Positions 26,389 through 35,364 of a DNA stretch of 64,000 bases are shown piece after piece. Made by a program: the position numbers and the translations under genes. Within the stretch, counting starts at the first letter, position 1, and every line of letters begins with the position of its first letter. Where the stretch lies: the NCBI RefSeq assembly GCF_028657945.1, contig NZ_CP059693.1, positions 2,108,001-2,172,000 on the forward strand, given 5' to 3'. Source of the DNA: Thalassomonas haliotis (lineage in GTDB: Bacteria > Pseudomonadota > Gammaproteobacteria > Enterobacterales > Alteromonadaceae). The notes beneath the pieces were generated by a model. That model had not been told where the DNA came from. It searched no databases and saw only the letters and a list, made by a program, of their open reading frames with translations.

Positions 26389-28953
26389 TTAATCCGCAAT
26401 ATGGGCATCTATGCTCTCCAGCGGTTTTGGCTCATTTTGTGCCTGGCCCCCGGGTTTAAACTGTACGATCAATAACGGCAGCAAGGTCATATTGGCAAAC
26501 AGCGCCATCAGCATGGCAAAACCTGTGAGCAGGCCAAAATAGACGGTTGGCACAAAATTGGACAGGGCGAGAATAGAAAAGCCCAAAGTGACGGTAATGG
26601 ACGTGTAATACATGGCTTTGCCGATACTGCCGTGACAGTGCCTGACCGAGGTCCAGTAGTGTTTGTGGCGAGCAAATTCGCTGTTGAAGCGGTCGACATA
26701 ATGGATGGAATTATCCACCGCGATGCCGATGCAGATGGCGGCTATGGTGATGGTCATTAAATCCAGCGGGATGGCCAGAAAACCCATCAGCCCCAGCACC
26801 ATAGCGGCGGCCACCATATTGGGAATAAGGGCGATCAGGGATAATTTAAAGTTTCTAAACAGTACCAGGAACATTAGCAGTATCGCTAAAAACACTACGC
26901 CTATGGTGAGGATCTGCGATTTAAACAGGCTTTGCAGCATATTGTTATACAGCACCACCATGCCGGTGAGCTGGACCTGTTCGTCTTTCAGGCCAAAGTG
27001 GCCGGTTAATTTTTCACGGATTTTTATCAGTAGCTGTTCCCGTTTGAGATCAGGGTCGGATTCAAAGATACGGATGCCAAAACGCAGCTGGTTGCCGTCT
27101 TCGGACATATAGGGAGTCACCAGGGAAGCTTTGATTTGCCCCGACAGTTTGCTGTAGAGCACCGAAAGCATAAAGTTGTCGTTAACCACCTGGGGATCCA
27201 GGGTTTTGAGCATGGCCATAGTGCTGGCGATGGAAAGCACTTTGCCGGTTTCCCCCAGGCTGTCAAGGTACTCATGTATTTGCCGGATTTGCTCCAGCTG
27301 TTGAACATTAAACCAGTAACTGCTGCCGGTTATGCCGGCTTCTGTGGCATCGTCATAGCTGAAATCTTCCGCGTCCATGCCAAACTCTTCCAGAAATTCT
27401 TCATCGAATTCTTCTTCCTCGCCCGACTGCTCAAAGAAATCTGCCGGGGCATCCAGCACCACTTCCAAAGGCGTAGTGCCGCCGAGTTTCTGGTCGATAA
27501 GCTCCATACCCTGATAGATCTCCGTCGACTTCTTAAAATAATCAATAAAGCGGTTTTCCACCGTCAGCAAGCCGATACCTGCGATGCTGACCAGTACCAG
27601 CAGGGCATAAGCGGATAAGATTTTTTTCGGATAAAGCTGAATTTTTCCGGCGATATATTTGGTGATTTTGCTGGTGAGATCTTGCTGTGTTGCCGGTGTT
27701 CCCGGCTTTAACAACATCAAGGTGGCGGGAAAGAGGGTAAAGGCCAGGATGAAAGATACCGCCATCCCCATGATCATCATCCAGCCAAAATCGATGAGCG
27801 GCCGGATAAAGCTGATCAGTAAAGAGCCAAAGGCAATCATAGTGGTGGTGGTGGTATAAAAACAGGGCACCAGCTTTTTATACATAGTGGTTAATACCAG
27901 GTAACGTTGCCCGGCTTCAGGCTGATCACTGTGCAGCTCCTGGTAGCGCACGATTAAATGTACCGTCAGCGACAGGGTAACGATCAGCATCAGGGAAATA
28001 AAATTGGCGGATACTACGGTGATCGGCCAGTCGAGCAGGGACAATAAGCCGAGCATAATGCTGCCGGCGCAAAAGCAGGTAACCATAGGCAAGAGCACCC
28101 AATGGAGTTTGCCAAAGGCAACGGCGAGAATAAAAACGATAAACAGCAATACGCCGACGCTGAAGGTGGTCAGGTCGTGGGCGATATAATCGATGGAATC
28201 GGCGGTGATCATGGGGATGCCGCCGAGGAAAATATCGGCGCCGCTCCTGTGCTGGTCTAATATCCGGCGTACCTGGGCGATCATTTCTTTAAGTTGCTGT
28301 TGCAGGCCGGCGGTATAATGATAAAACTCTGTTGATACCTGCTGCAATTGCACCTGCTCAGCCGGCGTTAGTGCCTGGCCGAGCTGTTTTTCCCTCAGGC
28401 TGTTTCGCTGCTCCAGCAGGCGGTAGTATTTGTCGTTGCGGGAAATATTGACCTGCAGCGCCGTGGTCTGGCCGTCTTCGCTGATCAGCATGTTTTTATA
28501 TAAAGGACTGCTGATAAACTCTTTGCGGGCAAGGCGGGTATCTAATCCCGGGGTCGATAAGGTGCGGATGCCGTCCTGCAATTGATTCAGGGTGATGCGC
28601 GGACTATTGATAAGCGGTACATCCCAGATACTGACCACGGAAGATACTCCCCTGACGGCGGCGAGCTTATCCCTGAGCTGTTTCAGATCGTCAAGCACGG
28701 CAGGTGAAAACAGCGCTTTTTTCGGGGAGTAAGTGACAAACAGATAGTCATCTGAGCCATACCTGGCTTTAATGCCGCGGTAATATTTCAGCGACTGGTC
28801 ATTTTCCAGGATCAGGGTGTCGGCAGAGGCATCCAGGCGTATGCCCGGGGCATAATAACAAAAGGCAAGCACCACCAGGGCAAGCAGCCATAAGGTTGTT
28901 TTCGGCCGGTCTATGATAAAGCGTTCGTAATAGGCAGAGATCGAAAACACCAT
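26389..28953 (-). CDS. RND superfamily exporter (MMPL/SSD-type permease)
   Basis: 854 residues with two repeats of one helix, a large periplasmic loop and five helices. The first helix is TTLWLLALVVLAFCYYA. Membrane blocks GVLLFIVFILAVAFGKLHWV...LIVRYQELHSDQ and IGVVFLAILLMFLVLFRNFK...IGIAVDNSIHYVDRF carry the Asp/His-bearing TM4 motifs of proton-driven RND permeases. It belongs to the COG1033-like class that works without AcrA/TolC partners and often moves lipids, sterol-like molecules or hydrophobic compounds. An unusually acidic insertion (EEEEFDEEFLEEFGMDAED) lies in the second periplasmic loop. No partner genes adjoin. Confidence 0.85.
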   Translation of the reverse strand: MVFSISAYYERFIIDRPKTTLWLLALVVLAFCYYAPGIRLDASADTLILENDQSLKYYRGIKARYGSDDYLFVTYSPKKALFSPAVLDDLKQLRDKLAAVRGVSSVVSIWDVPLINSPRITLNQLQDGIRTLSTPGLDTRLARKEFISSPLYKNMLISEDGQTTALQVNISRNDKYYRLLEQRNSLREKQLGQALTPAEQVQLQQVSTEFYHYTAGLQQQLKEMIAQVRRILDQHRSGADIFLGGIPMITADSIDYIAHDLTTFSVGVLLFIVFILAVAFGKLHWVLLPMVTCFCAGSIMLGLLSLLDWPITVVSANFISLMLIVTLSLTVHLIVRYQELHSDQPEAGQRYLVLTTMYKKLVPCFYTTTTTMIAFGSLLISFIRPLIDFGWMMIMGMAVSFILAFTLFPATLMLLKPGTPATQQDLTSKITKYIAGKIQLYPKKILSAYALLVLVSIAGIGLLTVENRFIDYFKKSTEIYQGMELIDQKLGGTTPLEVVLDAPADFFEQSGEEEEFDEEFLEEFGMDAEDFSYDDATEAGITGSSYWFNVQQLEQIRQIHEYLDSLGETGKVLSIASTMAMLKTLDPQVVNDNFMLSVLYSKLSGQIKASLVTPYMSEDGNQLRFGIRIFESDPDLKREQLLIKIREKLTGHFGLKDEQVQLTGMVVLYNNMLQSLFKSQILTIGVVFLAILLMFLVLFRNFKLSLIALIPNMVAAAMVLGLMGFLAIPLDLMTITIAAICIGIAVDNSIHYVDRFNSEFARHKHYWTSVRHCHGSIGKAMYYTSITVTLGFSILALSNFVPTVYFGLLTGFAMLMALFANMTLLPLLIVQFKPGGQAQNEPKPLESIDAHIAD

Positions 28954-29371
28954 ATCCTTCTCCAGGGTTGTTATTAAATTTTGAACGTTAGTCGGCTTGG
29001 TTCTTTTTTATCAGTTGTACTGTTTGACTTGGACAAAAATAGCGCGGCAAAAGGCGATATTTGTATTTGAATTAACTTCGATTTCAGTCCCTTATTCTAA
29101 TGTTAACTATAGTAAATACCGTGAATTTAGCGTTGTATTTTCCGGTAAACCCGGCTGAAATATTTTTACCTTGTCTGGGGCTTATGATAATAAATATTAA
29201 AAATCATCTGGTTAGCTATTGTGGTAAAAGGCAATGTAAGGATTTTGGGTGAATTTTTCTGAGGGCTGAAAAATAAGCCAAGAGCAGTGTCAGTCAATAG
29301 CTGCTCTTTGTTTTCGGTTTGTTTTGTCCTGAAAAGGCTAACCTGGCGGCAGCGTGCAAACGATGGCTTGA
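28954..29371. other. intergenic region
   Basis: About 420 AT-rich bases upstream of the RND exporter. No coding sequence, RNA gene or repeat is recognised. Confidence 0.4.
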
Positions 29372-29716
29372 TTATAAAAATATGCTGACATTAAATGCTT
29401 TGCCTTTGTCAATTAACTCTACCGAATAGTTGATCGGGATAGAGTTGCTGATATCCGGGCCGTCAACATGGAGCTGGGCGGCACATTGATAAGCTAAAGT
29501 ATATTCATCCATGCCTGTGGTGTTGATAGCGCTTAAGGTTAACCGCAAAGGCGAAGTTTTCGACGGCGCCAGCTGTTTGAGGAGTGCTTTTTCTGATAAT
29601 TCGACCACCAGCTCAGCGACTGCGCTGCTGTAACATTGCGGCGTTGCTGCCGGCATTAACTGCCAGCAAACCGGGCCAGAATTTCTCCTGGTGGACAATA
29701 AAACGAAAATAATCAT
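29372..29716 (-). pseudogene. possible frameshifted C-terminal part of the DUF2628 gene
   Basis: The segment from about CYSSAVAELVVELSEKALLK to the end (LRLTLSAINTTGMDEYTLAY, ISNSIPINYSVELIDKGKAF) reads like a genuine small periplasmic or soluble domain. Its first ~30 residues are only the shadow of the DUF2628 frame, and no good start with a ribosome site is present. The simplest reading is that one gene encoding DUF2628 plus this domain was split by a one-base shift near 29640. The alternative is two overlapping genes. Confidence 0.4.
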
Positions 29717-30083
29717 AATTGGCCAACTGGGCGCAAATTGTGGCAGGGATAATCCAGTAGAGGATATTATCCAGCTTGGTATTCAGGGTTATTTCTATGG
29801 TAAAGCTCAGACAAGCGCATAGCCAGGTCAGTGCCAGCAGCAAGGCGCCTTTGTGCCACATTTTTTTGGCAAAATAATAAAAAGGCCCGAAAAAAAAGGC
29901 TAACAGGTTGAAGCTGATGGTCTGTTTTTGTTTAAACGGCAGGGCTTTGAAGCTTGCTCCCCTGGCGGCCTTAAAGATAAACTGCTTATCCGCGCCGACT
30001 TTTTCCAGCAACTCGAACTTTGCCCGCCATTTATCCGAAAGCCGGTATTGTGTTTCCTTATCATACAAGTGCTGTTCAGTCAT
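29613..30083 (-). CDS. DUF2628 domain membrane protein
   Basis: 156 residues: an N-terminal cytosolic part with DKWRAKFELLEKVGA, then FKQKQTISFNLLAFFFGPFYYFAKKMWHKG, the diagnostic DUF2628 segment (a short re-entrant or membrane stretch followed by Lys/Trp). Two hydrophobic helices follow (ALLLALTWLCACLSFTIEI; ILYWIIPATICAQLANYDYF). Function of the family is unknown; members are small inner-membrane proteins. The last ~12 residues (AAMLQQRSR) may be out of frame relative to the ancestral protein, because a plausible continuation exists in another frame. Confidence 0.65.
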   Translation of the reverse strand: MTEQHLYDKETQYRLSDKWRAKFELLEKVGADKQFIFKAARGASFKALPFKQKQTISFNLLAFFFGPFYYFAKKMWHKGALLLALTWLCACLSFTIEITLNTKLDNILYWIIPATICAQLANYDYFRFIVHQEKFWPGLLAVNAGSNAAMLQQRSR

Positions 30084-30210
30084 AAGTCTTCTCTTTCTTG
30101 AGCCTCAGCCAGGTCCGTCTTTCCCGGTATTATCTTAGCAGCTAACTTGCTTATATTTAAGTCGTTTTATTATACCAAGGTTTTAGTTTTTAACCGGTAA
30201 TTTTTTGTGT

Positions 30211-31110
30211 TTAATCCTGTGTTTTGCGGGAAAATTCGCTCAGGGCAAAGTCAAGGAAACAGCGGACTTTTCTTGGCACATACTGGCGGTGAGGATAAAT
30301 GGCAAACAGGCCGAATTCCAGCGTGGTACAGCCGGGTAGCACTTGCAGCAGCCGGCCATCTTTTAGGGCATCTTCAACAATAAAGGCGGGGATCATGCCG
30401 ATGCCGCCACCGGCAATGGCAATTTCCCGTACCGCCTGCGGGCTGTTGACCGCAATATGGGAGCTGACATGTATGGTGTGGGCTATACCTGATGCTGAGA
30501 TGATCGGCCATTGCTTGCCGATGCGAAAATTACTGTCAATGATGCAGTGATGATCGGTTAGTTGCTCTGGTGTTGCCGGCATGCCCTGTTGTTCGATATA
30601 GGCGGGGGAGGCGCACAATAACAGCTCAAAACTGCTTAACTGGCGGGCGATCATGGTGGAGTCGTCCACACCGCCGATACGGATACGCACATCTATGCCT
30701 TCTTCGAGCATATCTATGGCGCCGTTGCTCAGGCGTAACTCGACCTGCAAATCCGGGTATAAACGTAAAAATTTCGGCAGCAGCGGCGACAGCGTTTTTT
30801 CACCAAAGGTCACCGGGGCGCTCAGGCGCAATAAGCCCCGCGGGCTGGTTTGTTCGCCGGTAACATTATCCACCATGGCGCTGTATTGCTCCAGCAAGTT
30901 CAGTGCCTGCTGATAATAACTGCGGCCCGCTTCGGTTAAGGCCAGCTGCCGGGTGGTACGGTTAAATAAGCGGCTGCCTAAATTTTTCTCCACTTGCCCG
31001 ATATATTTGCTGACCAGGGCTTTTGACATGCCCAGGCGCTCGCCGGCGGCGGTGAAAGAGCCGGTTTCTACCACGGCGACCACGGTTTTCATGCCGTCCA
31101 GGGTATCCAT
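30211..31110 (-). CDS. LysR family transcriptional regulator
   Basis: 299 residues, the standard LysR length. The N-terminal winged helix-turn-helix (VVETGSFTAAGERLGMSKAL, VSKYIGQVEKNLGSRLFNRT) is followed by a two-lobed effector-binding domain starting near residue 90 (RGLLRLSAPVTFGEKTLSPL). The sequence style (NRTTRQLALTEAGRSYYQQ) is that of the CrgA/AaeR-like subgroup. It is divergent from the hydrolase/PNPOx-like gene pair, with a perfect 7-bp inverted repeat in between, so it probably regulates that pair and itself. The inducer is unknown. Confidence 0.88.
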   Translation of the reverse strand: MDTLDGMKTVVAVVETGSFTAAGERLGMSKALVSKYIGQVEKNLGSRLFNRTTRQLALTEAGRSYYQQALNLLEQYSAMVDNVTGEQTSPRGLLRLSAPVTFGEKTLSPLLPKFLRLYPDLQVELRLSNGAIDMLEEGIDVRIRIGGVDDSTMIARQLSSFELLLCASPAYIEQQGMPATPEQLTDHHCIIDSNFRIGKQWPIISASGIAHTIHVSSHIAVNSPQAVREIAIAGGGIGMIPAFIVEDALKDGRLLQVLPGCTTLEFGLFAIYPHRQYVPRKVRCFLDFALSEFSRKTQD

Positions 31111-31155
31111 CTGAGTGCCTTATCCTGTTATCCGTTTAATGGTCCTAGTTTACTA

Positions 31156-31176
31156 TTGTCAACGTATTGTTGACAA
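31156..31176. promoter_or_regulatory. candidate LysR operator
   Basis: The perfect inverted repeat TTGTCAA-N7-TTGACAA sits ~45 bp upstream of the LysR gene and in front of the divergent hydrolase gene. Dyads of this size in a LysR-target intergenic region are typical binding sites. The right half also looks like a TTGACA -35 box. Confidence 0.5.
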
Positions 31177-31342
31177 GTATTCAATGTTGTCACTGTTTAT
31201 CAATAAACCAGCCTAGTGAATAATACAAGCACAGCAGCAGGAGAGTAAGTGATTACCCGGCTATTGAGTCTTGAGTAAGTATTTTTCTTGTGAACCGATT
31301 TAATTAACCGCTTTAAAAAGCGCAGTAAACAGGAGTTTTCCT

Positions 31343-31441
31343 ATGAATACCTTAAGTAAGTTAGTTGATAACAAAACAGGGATTAAAAACCAGTTAATTA
31401 CAGCCGCCGGGGGGGGGAGGCCTTGCTATTTCCGGTATTAG
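31343..31441 (+). other. out-of-frame 5' end of the hydrolase gene, broken at a G9 tract
   Basis: An ATG with a good AGGAG ribosome site 7 bases upstream encodes [20 protein letters not shown], then AAGGG, and then runs into a TAG just past nine consecutive G (31409-31417). With eight G the frame would continue as [19 protein letters not shown] straight into the hydrolase. That would form a hydrophobic, signal-like N-terminus. The intact gene would be 31343-32324. Confidence 0.6.
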
Positions 31442-31463
31442 CGATGTCCGGGCTTCACAAACC

Positions 31464-32324
31464 TTGCACAAAACCGTAGAAGTTGAAGGCCAGCAAATCT
31501 TCTACCGTGAAGGCGGCGATAAAAGCGCGCCGACTTTAGTGTTATTACACGGTTTTCCAACTTCATCACATATGTATCGTCATTTGATCCCGCAACTGGC
31601 GCAGGATTATCATGTCATTGCCCCGGATTATCCCGGATTTGGCAACAGTTCTATGCCGGCGCTGGATGAGTTTGAATACAGTTTTGATAACCTGGCAAAG
31701 ATCACCGATGCGTTTTTGGCTAAGGTCGGTGTGCAGGCATATAGCTTATATGTTATGGATTACGGTGCGCCGATAGGTTTGAGGATCGCCGCAGCACATC
31801 CCGAGCGGGTTCAGGGGTTAATTATCCAAAACGGTAATGCCTATGACGAAGGGCTGCGGGATTTCTGGAAACCGATCAAGGCCTACTGGCAAGAGAAAAG
31901 TCCGGCAAATGCCAAGGCACTTAAAGATGCCCTGTTAACCATAGAAGCGACCCAGTGGCAATATACTAACGGCGTCCGCAACAAGGAAACCATCAGCCCG
32001 GATAACTGGATTGTAGATCAGGCCAAGCTGGACCGTCCCGGCAACAAGGCAATACAGCTGGCGTTATTTTACTCCTACGGCACAAACCTGGCGCTCTACC
32101 CCCAGTGGCAGGCTTATTTTAGAAAGCACCAGCCGCCAACACTTTTGCTATGGGGCAAAGGGGATTATATTTTCCCGGAAGAAGGTGCTCACCCGTACAA
32201 GCGTGATTTGAAAAACCTGGAGTTTCATATTCTTGATACCGGACATTTTGCCCTGGAAGAAGACGGAGATTTGATTGCCGGTCTTATTCAAAGCTTTATG
32301 AAAAATAAGGTACTGATCAAATAA
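31464..32324 (+). CDS. alpha/beta hydrolase, haloalkane-dehalogenase/epoxide-hydrolase type
   Basis: 286 residues as an open frame from a TTG, but the natural start is probably the ATG at 31343, out of frame by one base at the G9 tract. Hydrolase landmarks: [20 protein letters not shown] (oxyanion loop), [13 protein letters not shown], then [20 protein letters not shown], where the nucleophile position is Asp (elbow MDYGAPI), as in dehalogenases and epoxide hydrolases. The catalytic His is in [13 protein letters not shown]. It is followed ~130 bp later by a PNPOx-like gene; the LysR gene upstream is divergent. Substrate unknown; a detoxification role is plausible. Expression may depend on tract length. 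Confidence 0.75.
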   Translation: MHKTVEVEGQQIFYREGGDKSAPTLVLLHGFPTSSHMYRHLIPQLAQDYHVIAPDYPGFGNSSMPALDEFEYSFDNLAKITDAFLAKVGVQAYSLYVMDYGAPIGLRIAAAHPERVQGLIIQNGNAYDEGLRDFWKPIKAYWQEKSPANAKALKDALLTIEATQWQYTNGVRNKETISPDNWIVDQAKLDRPGNKAIQLALFYSYGTNLALYPQWQAYFRKHQPPTLLLWGKGDYIFPEEGAHPYKRDLKNLEFHILDTGHFALEEDGDLIAGLIQSFMKNKVLIK

Positions 32325-32451
32325 TCCTGTCAATGAGTGCGGCGTTGCGACCCGGATGATATGTCGTAACGCTTTGCTGTCTAACCGCCAGCTGACAGGG
32401 GTTAAAACAAATGTGTTAAACGATAGTTATTTTGGGCCGGAGGCGATAAGC

Positions 32452-33381
32452 ATGGCAGATTTTAAAGATGAAAGTGAAAAGAACTCCCCTTTCCATCAGG
32501 GAGAGCGGGCGCTGCAAACCCGGATGGGAGTCAGGGAGCAGATGGAGCGTTTTGGCCGCCGGGTGATCCGCAATTTTATGCCGGAGCAGCACCGGCAGTT
32601 TTATCGGCAGTTGCCTTATGTTTTTATCGGCCACGGCGATAAGGACGGCTGGCCCTGGGCGTCGATATTATTTAACAAGCCGGGTTTTATCAACTCTCCC
32701 GATGAGAAAACCCTTATTATCAATACCCGGGGGGTTGAGGGAGATCCGCTGCAACAGGCGATCAAAACCGGCATCCGCCTGGGACTTTTAGGCATTGAGC
32801 TTAATACCCGCAGGCGCAACCGCCTGGCGGCGCATATTAGCCGGACCAGCGAGCAGGGGTTTACCCTTGCCGTTGATCAGGCCTTTGGCAACTGCCCGAA
32901 ATATATCAAGCCAAGGGAATTAAGGGGGATGCCTGCCCGGGATATGCCACCAGTACTCGTTAATGACTTTACCAGCTTTGATGACCAGGCTAAGGCGCTG
33001 ATTGAAAAAAGCGATACTTTTTTCGTGGCCAGTTTTATTGAAAACAGCCGGGACCAGGCCAGTGAAGGGGCGGATGTCTCCCACCGTGGCGGCAACCCCG
33101 GTTTTGTCCGTATTGACGATAACCTGAGCCTGACCATTCCCGATTATGCCGGCAACTTTCATTTTAATACCCTGGGGAATTTTGTAAAAAATCCTAAAGC
33201 GGGTTTGCTTTTTGTGGATTTTGAAAATGGTCACCTGCTGACCCTGACCGGGCGGGTGGAGCTGTTATTGGACAGCCCGCAGGTAGAAGCTTTTACCGGC
33301 GCCGGGCGTTTGTGGACTTTTAACTTACATCTGGGTTATTGGCTGAAAAATGCCATGGCGCTGCGCTGGCAGGAGTCCTAA
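32452..33381 (+). CDS. pyridoxamine 5'-phosphate oxidase-like FMN-binding protein
   Basis: 309 residues from the ATG with a strong GGAGG site (MADFKDESEKNSPFHQGERA); an earlier GTG/ATG would add a leader without a ribosome site. It carries two PNPOx-like split-barrel halves: QLPYVFIGHGDKDGWPWASI with LIINTRGVEGDPL, and SDTFFVASFIENSRDQASEG, ADVSHRGGNPGFVRI, YAGNFHFNTLGNFVKNPKAG with LTLTGRVELL. This family binds FMN or haem-like cofactors. Larger relatives carry a C-terminal ferredoxin reductase module, which is absent here as the protein ends soon after the barrel. Paired with the hydrolase; function unassigned. Confidence 0.78.
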   Translation: MADFKDESEKNSPFHQGERALQTRMGVREQMERFGRRVIRNFMPEQHRQFYRQLPYVFIGHGDKDGWPWASILFNKPGFINSPDEKTLIINTRGVEGDPLQQAIKTGIRLGLLGIELNTRRRNRLAAHISRTSEQGFTLAVDQAFGNCPKYIKPRELRGMPARDMPPVLVNDFTSFDDQAKALIEKSDTFFVASFIENSRDQASEGADVSHRGGNPGFVRIDDNLSLTIPDYAGNFHFNTLGNFVKNPKAGLLFVDFENGHLLTLTGRVELLLDSPQVEAFTGAGRLWTFNLHLGYWLKNAMALRWQES

Positions 33382-33462
33382 CTTTCTGGCTGTCCTTAAA
33401 TGGCGGTCCTTAAATGTAAATGGCGGGGAAATTGTTAAGTTTATTTAGCCGCTTTATTCGTT

Positions 33463-33504
33463 ACTTTAGTCACTTTAGTTACTTTAGTCACTTTAGTTAC
33501 TTAG
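33463..33504 (+). repeat. 9-bp tandem repeat ACTTTAGTY
   Basis: Four and a half head-to-tail copies of ACTTTAGT(T/C), alternating C and T at the last base. It lies downstream of the PNPOx-like gene and upstream of the first small-RNA-like element. No coding role. Confidence 0.85.
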
Positions 33505-33543
33505 GAGTATTTTTATTATTTTTGTTTTTTATTAAATAAACGG

Positions 33544-33570
33544 GAACTAATTCTGCCGGCAACACTCTTA
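33544..33570 (+). promoter_or_regulatory. sigma-E-like promoter of sRNA element copy 1
   Basis: GAACTA, 16 bases, TCTTA. The same hexamer, spacing and -10-like pentamer occur before the two sister elements, while the spacer sequence differs. RpoE promoters have GGAACTT-N16-TCnnA; here the hexamer reads GGGAACTA. Sigma factor assignment is inference. Confidence 0.5.
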
Positions 33571-33575
33571 TTACC

Positions 33576-33655
33576 CGAGAGACTTTTATTTCCCTTAGTG
33601 TTTCATGTTTTGTTTTATGTTTGACATAGCGCGTTTTGTTAACGCGCTTTTTTTT
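33576..33655 (+). ncRNA. candidate small RNA, copy 1 of 3
   Basis: About 80 nt: a conserved, mostly unstructured block (GAGAGACTTTTATTTCCCTT, AGTGTTTCATGTTTTGTTTT) followed by the hairpin AGCGCGTT/AACGCGCT and eight T. The block is nearly invariant in three loci in this window, contains no open frame worth noting, and has a promoter-like pair at fixed distance. It fits a Hfq-type small RNA, with the U-rich single strand and terminator tail. Start estimated from the promoter. Confidence 0.55.
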
Positions 33656-33845
33656 GTGCAAAATTTACCGGTATTAACGTCGGGCATTAACGGCGGGGCA
33701 TGAGTAAAGTTCTGCCGCATTATTGCGCATTATGCCTGCTGGCAGGGAGTTGAACCGGGGGAGTGAGAGTTCTTCAGGTTTGTCGTCGGCCCGGGACAAA
33801 TATTGCTTAGTCACTGAGCCGAACGGCAACAAGGGGAGCTGGTCA

Positions 33846-35216
33846 TCAGAACCTGAATACGCGGGCAGCCTTACTGTATTGGTCAATGGAGCAGCCCCTA
33901 AAGTGATGTTTTCCTCTGTTGGCCACCTCCATAATCGGATACTCGTCATATTCTTTTTGTTGTTCTTCCGACATCATCAGCCTTTGCGGCGTGGCCGTTT
34001 TTATTTTGCCGGATGAGCCGGATTTGATGGCAAAATCAAAGATCATGGCATAATCCCGGTTGCCGGTATTGATGTAACGTTCGGCATCTATGGCCATATA
34101 CCAGATGCCGCTGGCACGCATGCCGTCATTGCCGGTAAAGATTTTTCCGCTATCAGGATCGGTCCAGCGGCTCCAAATCTGCAATTGTGAAATATCGATA
34201 CCATTACGGTTCATTTCCCTGACAGCTTGACATAAGTTGGCAAACTGGGGCTTGTAATGGCCGCTTTTATCTGTGATCACCAGGGGAATGCCATTTTTGA
34301 CATAGATCTCACCCGCGGCTTTTACCGGTTTGCCCCCTAAAAAGGAAGCATGGAACCAGCCGGTCGCGGTATTATGGGTTGCGGCATATAATTTCCCCTC
34401 GGGGGACATCACAAATATGGCCCAGCCTTTGCCACAAAAATTGGTGCTGTTATTTTTTGAGTCCCAGGGCAGCATCTCTGCCGGTGATTTCAGGTATTTA
34501 ATCAGCCGGTTTTGAAAAAACAACCGGTACTGCTCCCGGCCTTCTTCATCCAGGTAGGTGGTGGTTAATATCCCGACATTACGGGTCAGCCGGCTGATGT
34601 CCTCATCGGTTTGGGTTTCCAGCCAGCGGTAAAATGACAACAGGGTGGTATTATCTTCATACCTGGCCTTTTTCCACTCCCGAAATACCTGGTTGTTATT
34701 GGGGTTTTTCCAGTTGGTGTGTAGGGGATCTATTGCTTCGCGCCAGTAATGTTCATGGAGCTGGCGGCCGTCGTCGGGTTTGCCGATATATCGCTGCAGG
34801 CCCCTGATTTGTTTGATGGTTGCTGCCCAGCGTCCCATAGCGCTATTCGCTTTTTGTAGCGGGGTTTTGTTGCCTGCGCCGAACATGGCCGGCAGGCGCT
34901 TTTCAGCGAGCAGGGCTTCTTTAAGGTATTTGATTTTTACCACCGCCTGGTTGTAGACGGCTTCGGCAGCGTCGATTTTTCTTTTTCTGCGGGTATCCTG
35001 CCAGACAAAGAGCTTTTTGGCATCGGCATATTGCCTGGCGATGTCCATAACTTGTTTTAACGAGGATATGCGCTGTTCAATTTTATTTTTTGCAATGGCA
35101 TGGTATGAACTCAGGGCATTGTCTATCTTGACCAGGTGCTTATGGCCTTTTCGCCTTTGGCTCCAGTGGCTGCTGGCGTCTTTAAATTCTTCAAGCGTCA
35201 TGATATCGGCGGGCAT
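33846..35216 (-). CDS. candidate toxin/effector with FHxSF-AAGE-SGHY domain
   Basis: 456 residues with no signal peptide, and a good AAGGGGA site before the ATG. The N-terminal ~130 residues are helical and Lys/Arg-rich (LVKIDNALSSYHAIAKNKIE, SLKQVMDIARQYADAKKLFV). The middle of the protein has the block WAIFVMSPEGKLYAATHNTA, GWFHASFLGGKPVKAAGEIY, then GIPLVITDKSGHYKPQFANL. This FHxSF...AAGE...SGHYxP signature recurs in proteins linked to polymorphic-toxin and injection-system loci, and recalls a domain of plant IQM proteins (from memory; unverified). Given the eCIS locus 4.5 kb away I propose an effector. It lies between two sRNA-like elements, its 5' end facing copy 2. Activity unknown. Confidence 0.6.
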   Translation of the reverse strand: MPADIMTLEEFKDASSHWSQRRKGHKHLVKIDNALSSYHAIAKNKIEQRISSLKQVMDIARQYADAKKLFVWQDTRRKRKIDAAEAVYNQAVVKIKYLKEALLAEKRLPAMFGAGNKTPLQKANSAMGRWAATIKQIRGLQRYIGKPDDGRQLHEHYWREAIDPLHTNWKNPNNNQVFREWKKARYEDNTTLLSFYRWLETQTDEDISRLTRNVGILTTTYLDEEGREQYRLFFQNRLIKYLKSPAEMLPWDSKNNSTNFCGKGWAIFVMSPEGKLYAATHNTATGWFHASFLGGKPVKAAGEIYVKNGIPLVITDKSGHYKPQFANLCQAVREMNRNGIDISQLQIWSRWTDPDSGKIFTGNDGMRASGIWYMAIDAERYINTGNRDYAMIFDFAIKSGSSGKIKTATPQRLMMSEEQQKEYDEYPIMEVANRGKHHFRGCSIDQYSKAARVFRF

Positions 35217-35332
35217 AGTGGTTTCCCCTTAATCGAGCATACTCAGTTAAATTATTCAGCCATTTATCTGGCTTTACCACTATCTGGGGAACATTTTTAC
35301 CGCTGTTGTTTTTATTTTTTGAAAATAAGGTT

Positions 35333-35359
35333 GAACTAATTTTACCAAGGCCACTCTTA
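35333..35359 (+). promoter_or_regulatory. sigma-E-like promoter of sRNA element copy 2
   Basis: GAACTA-N16-TCTTA with a spacer unlike the other copies except in the first few bases. It is preceded by TT, giving TTGAACTA. It lies about 115 bp from the divergent start of the candidate effector. Confidence 0.5.
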
Positions 35360-35364
35360 TTAAC

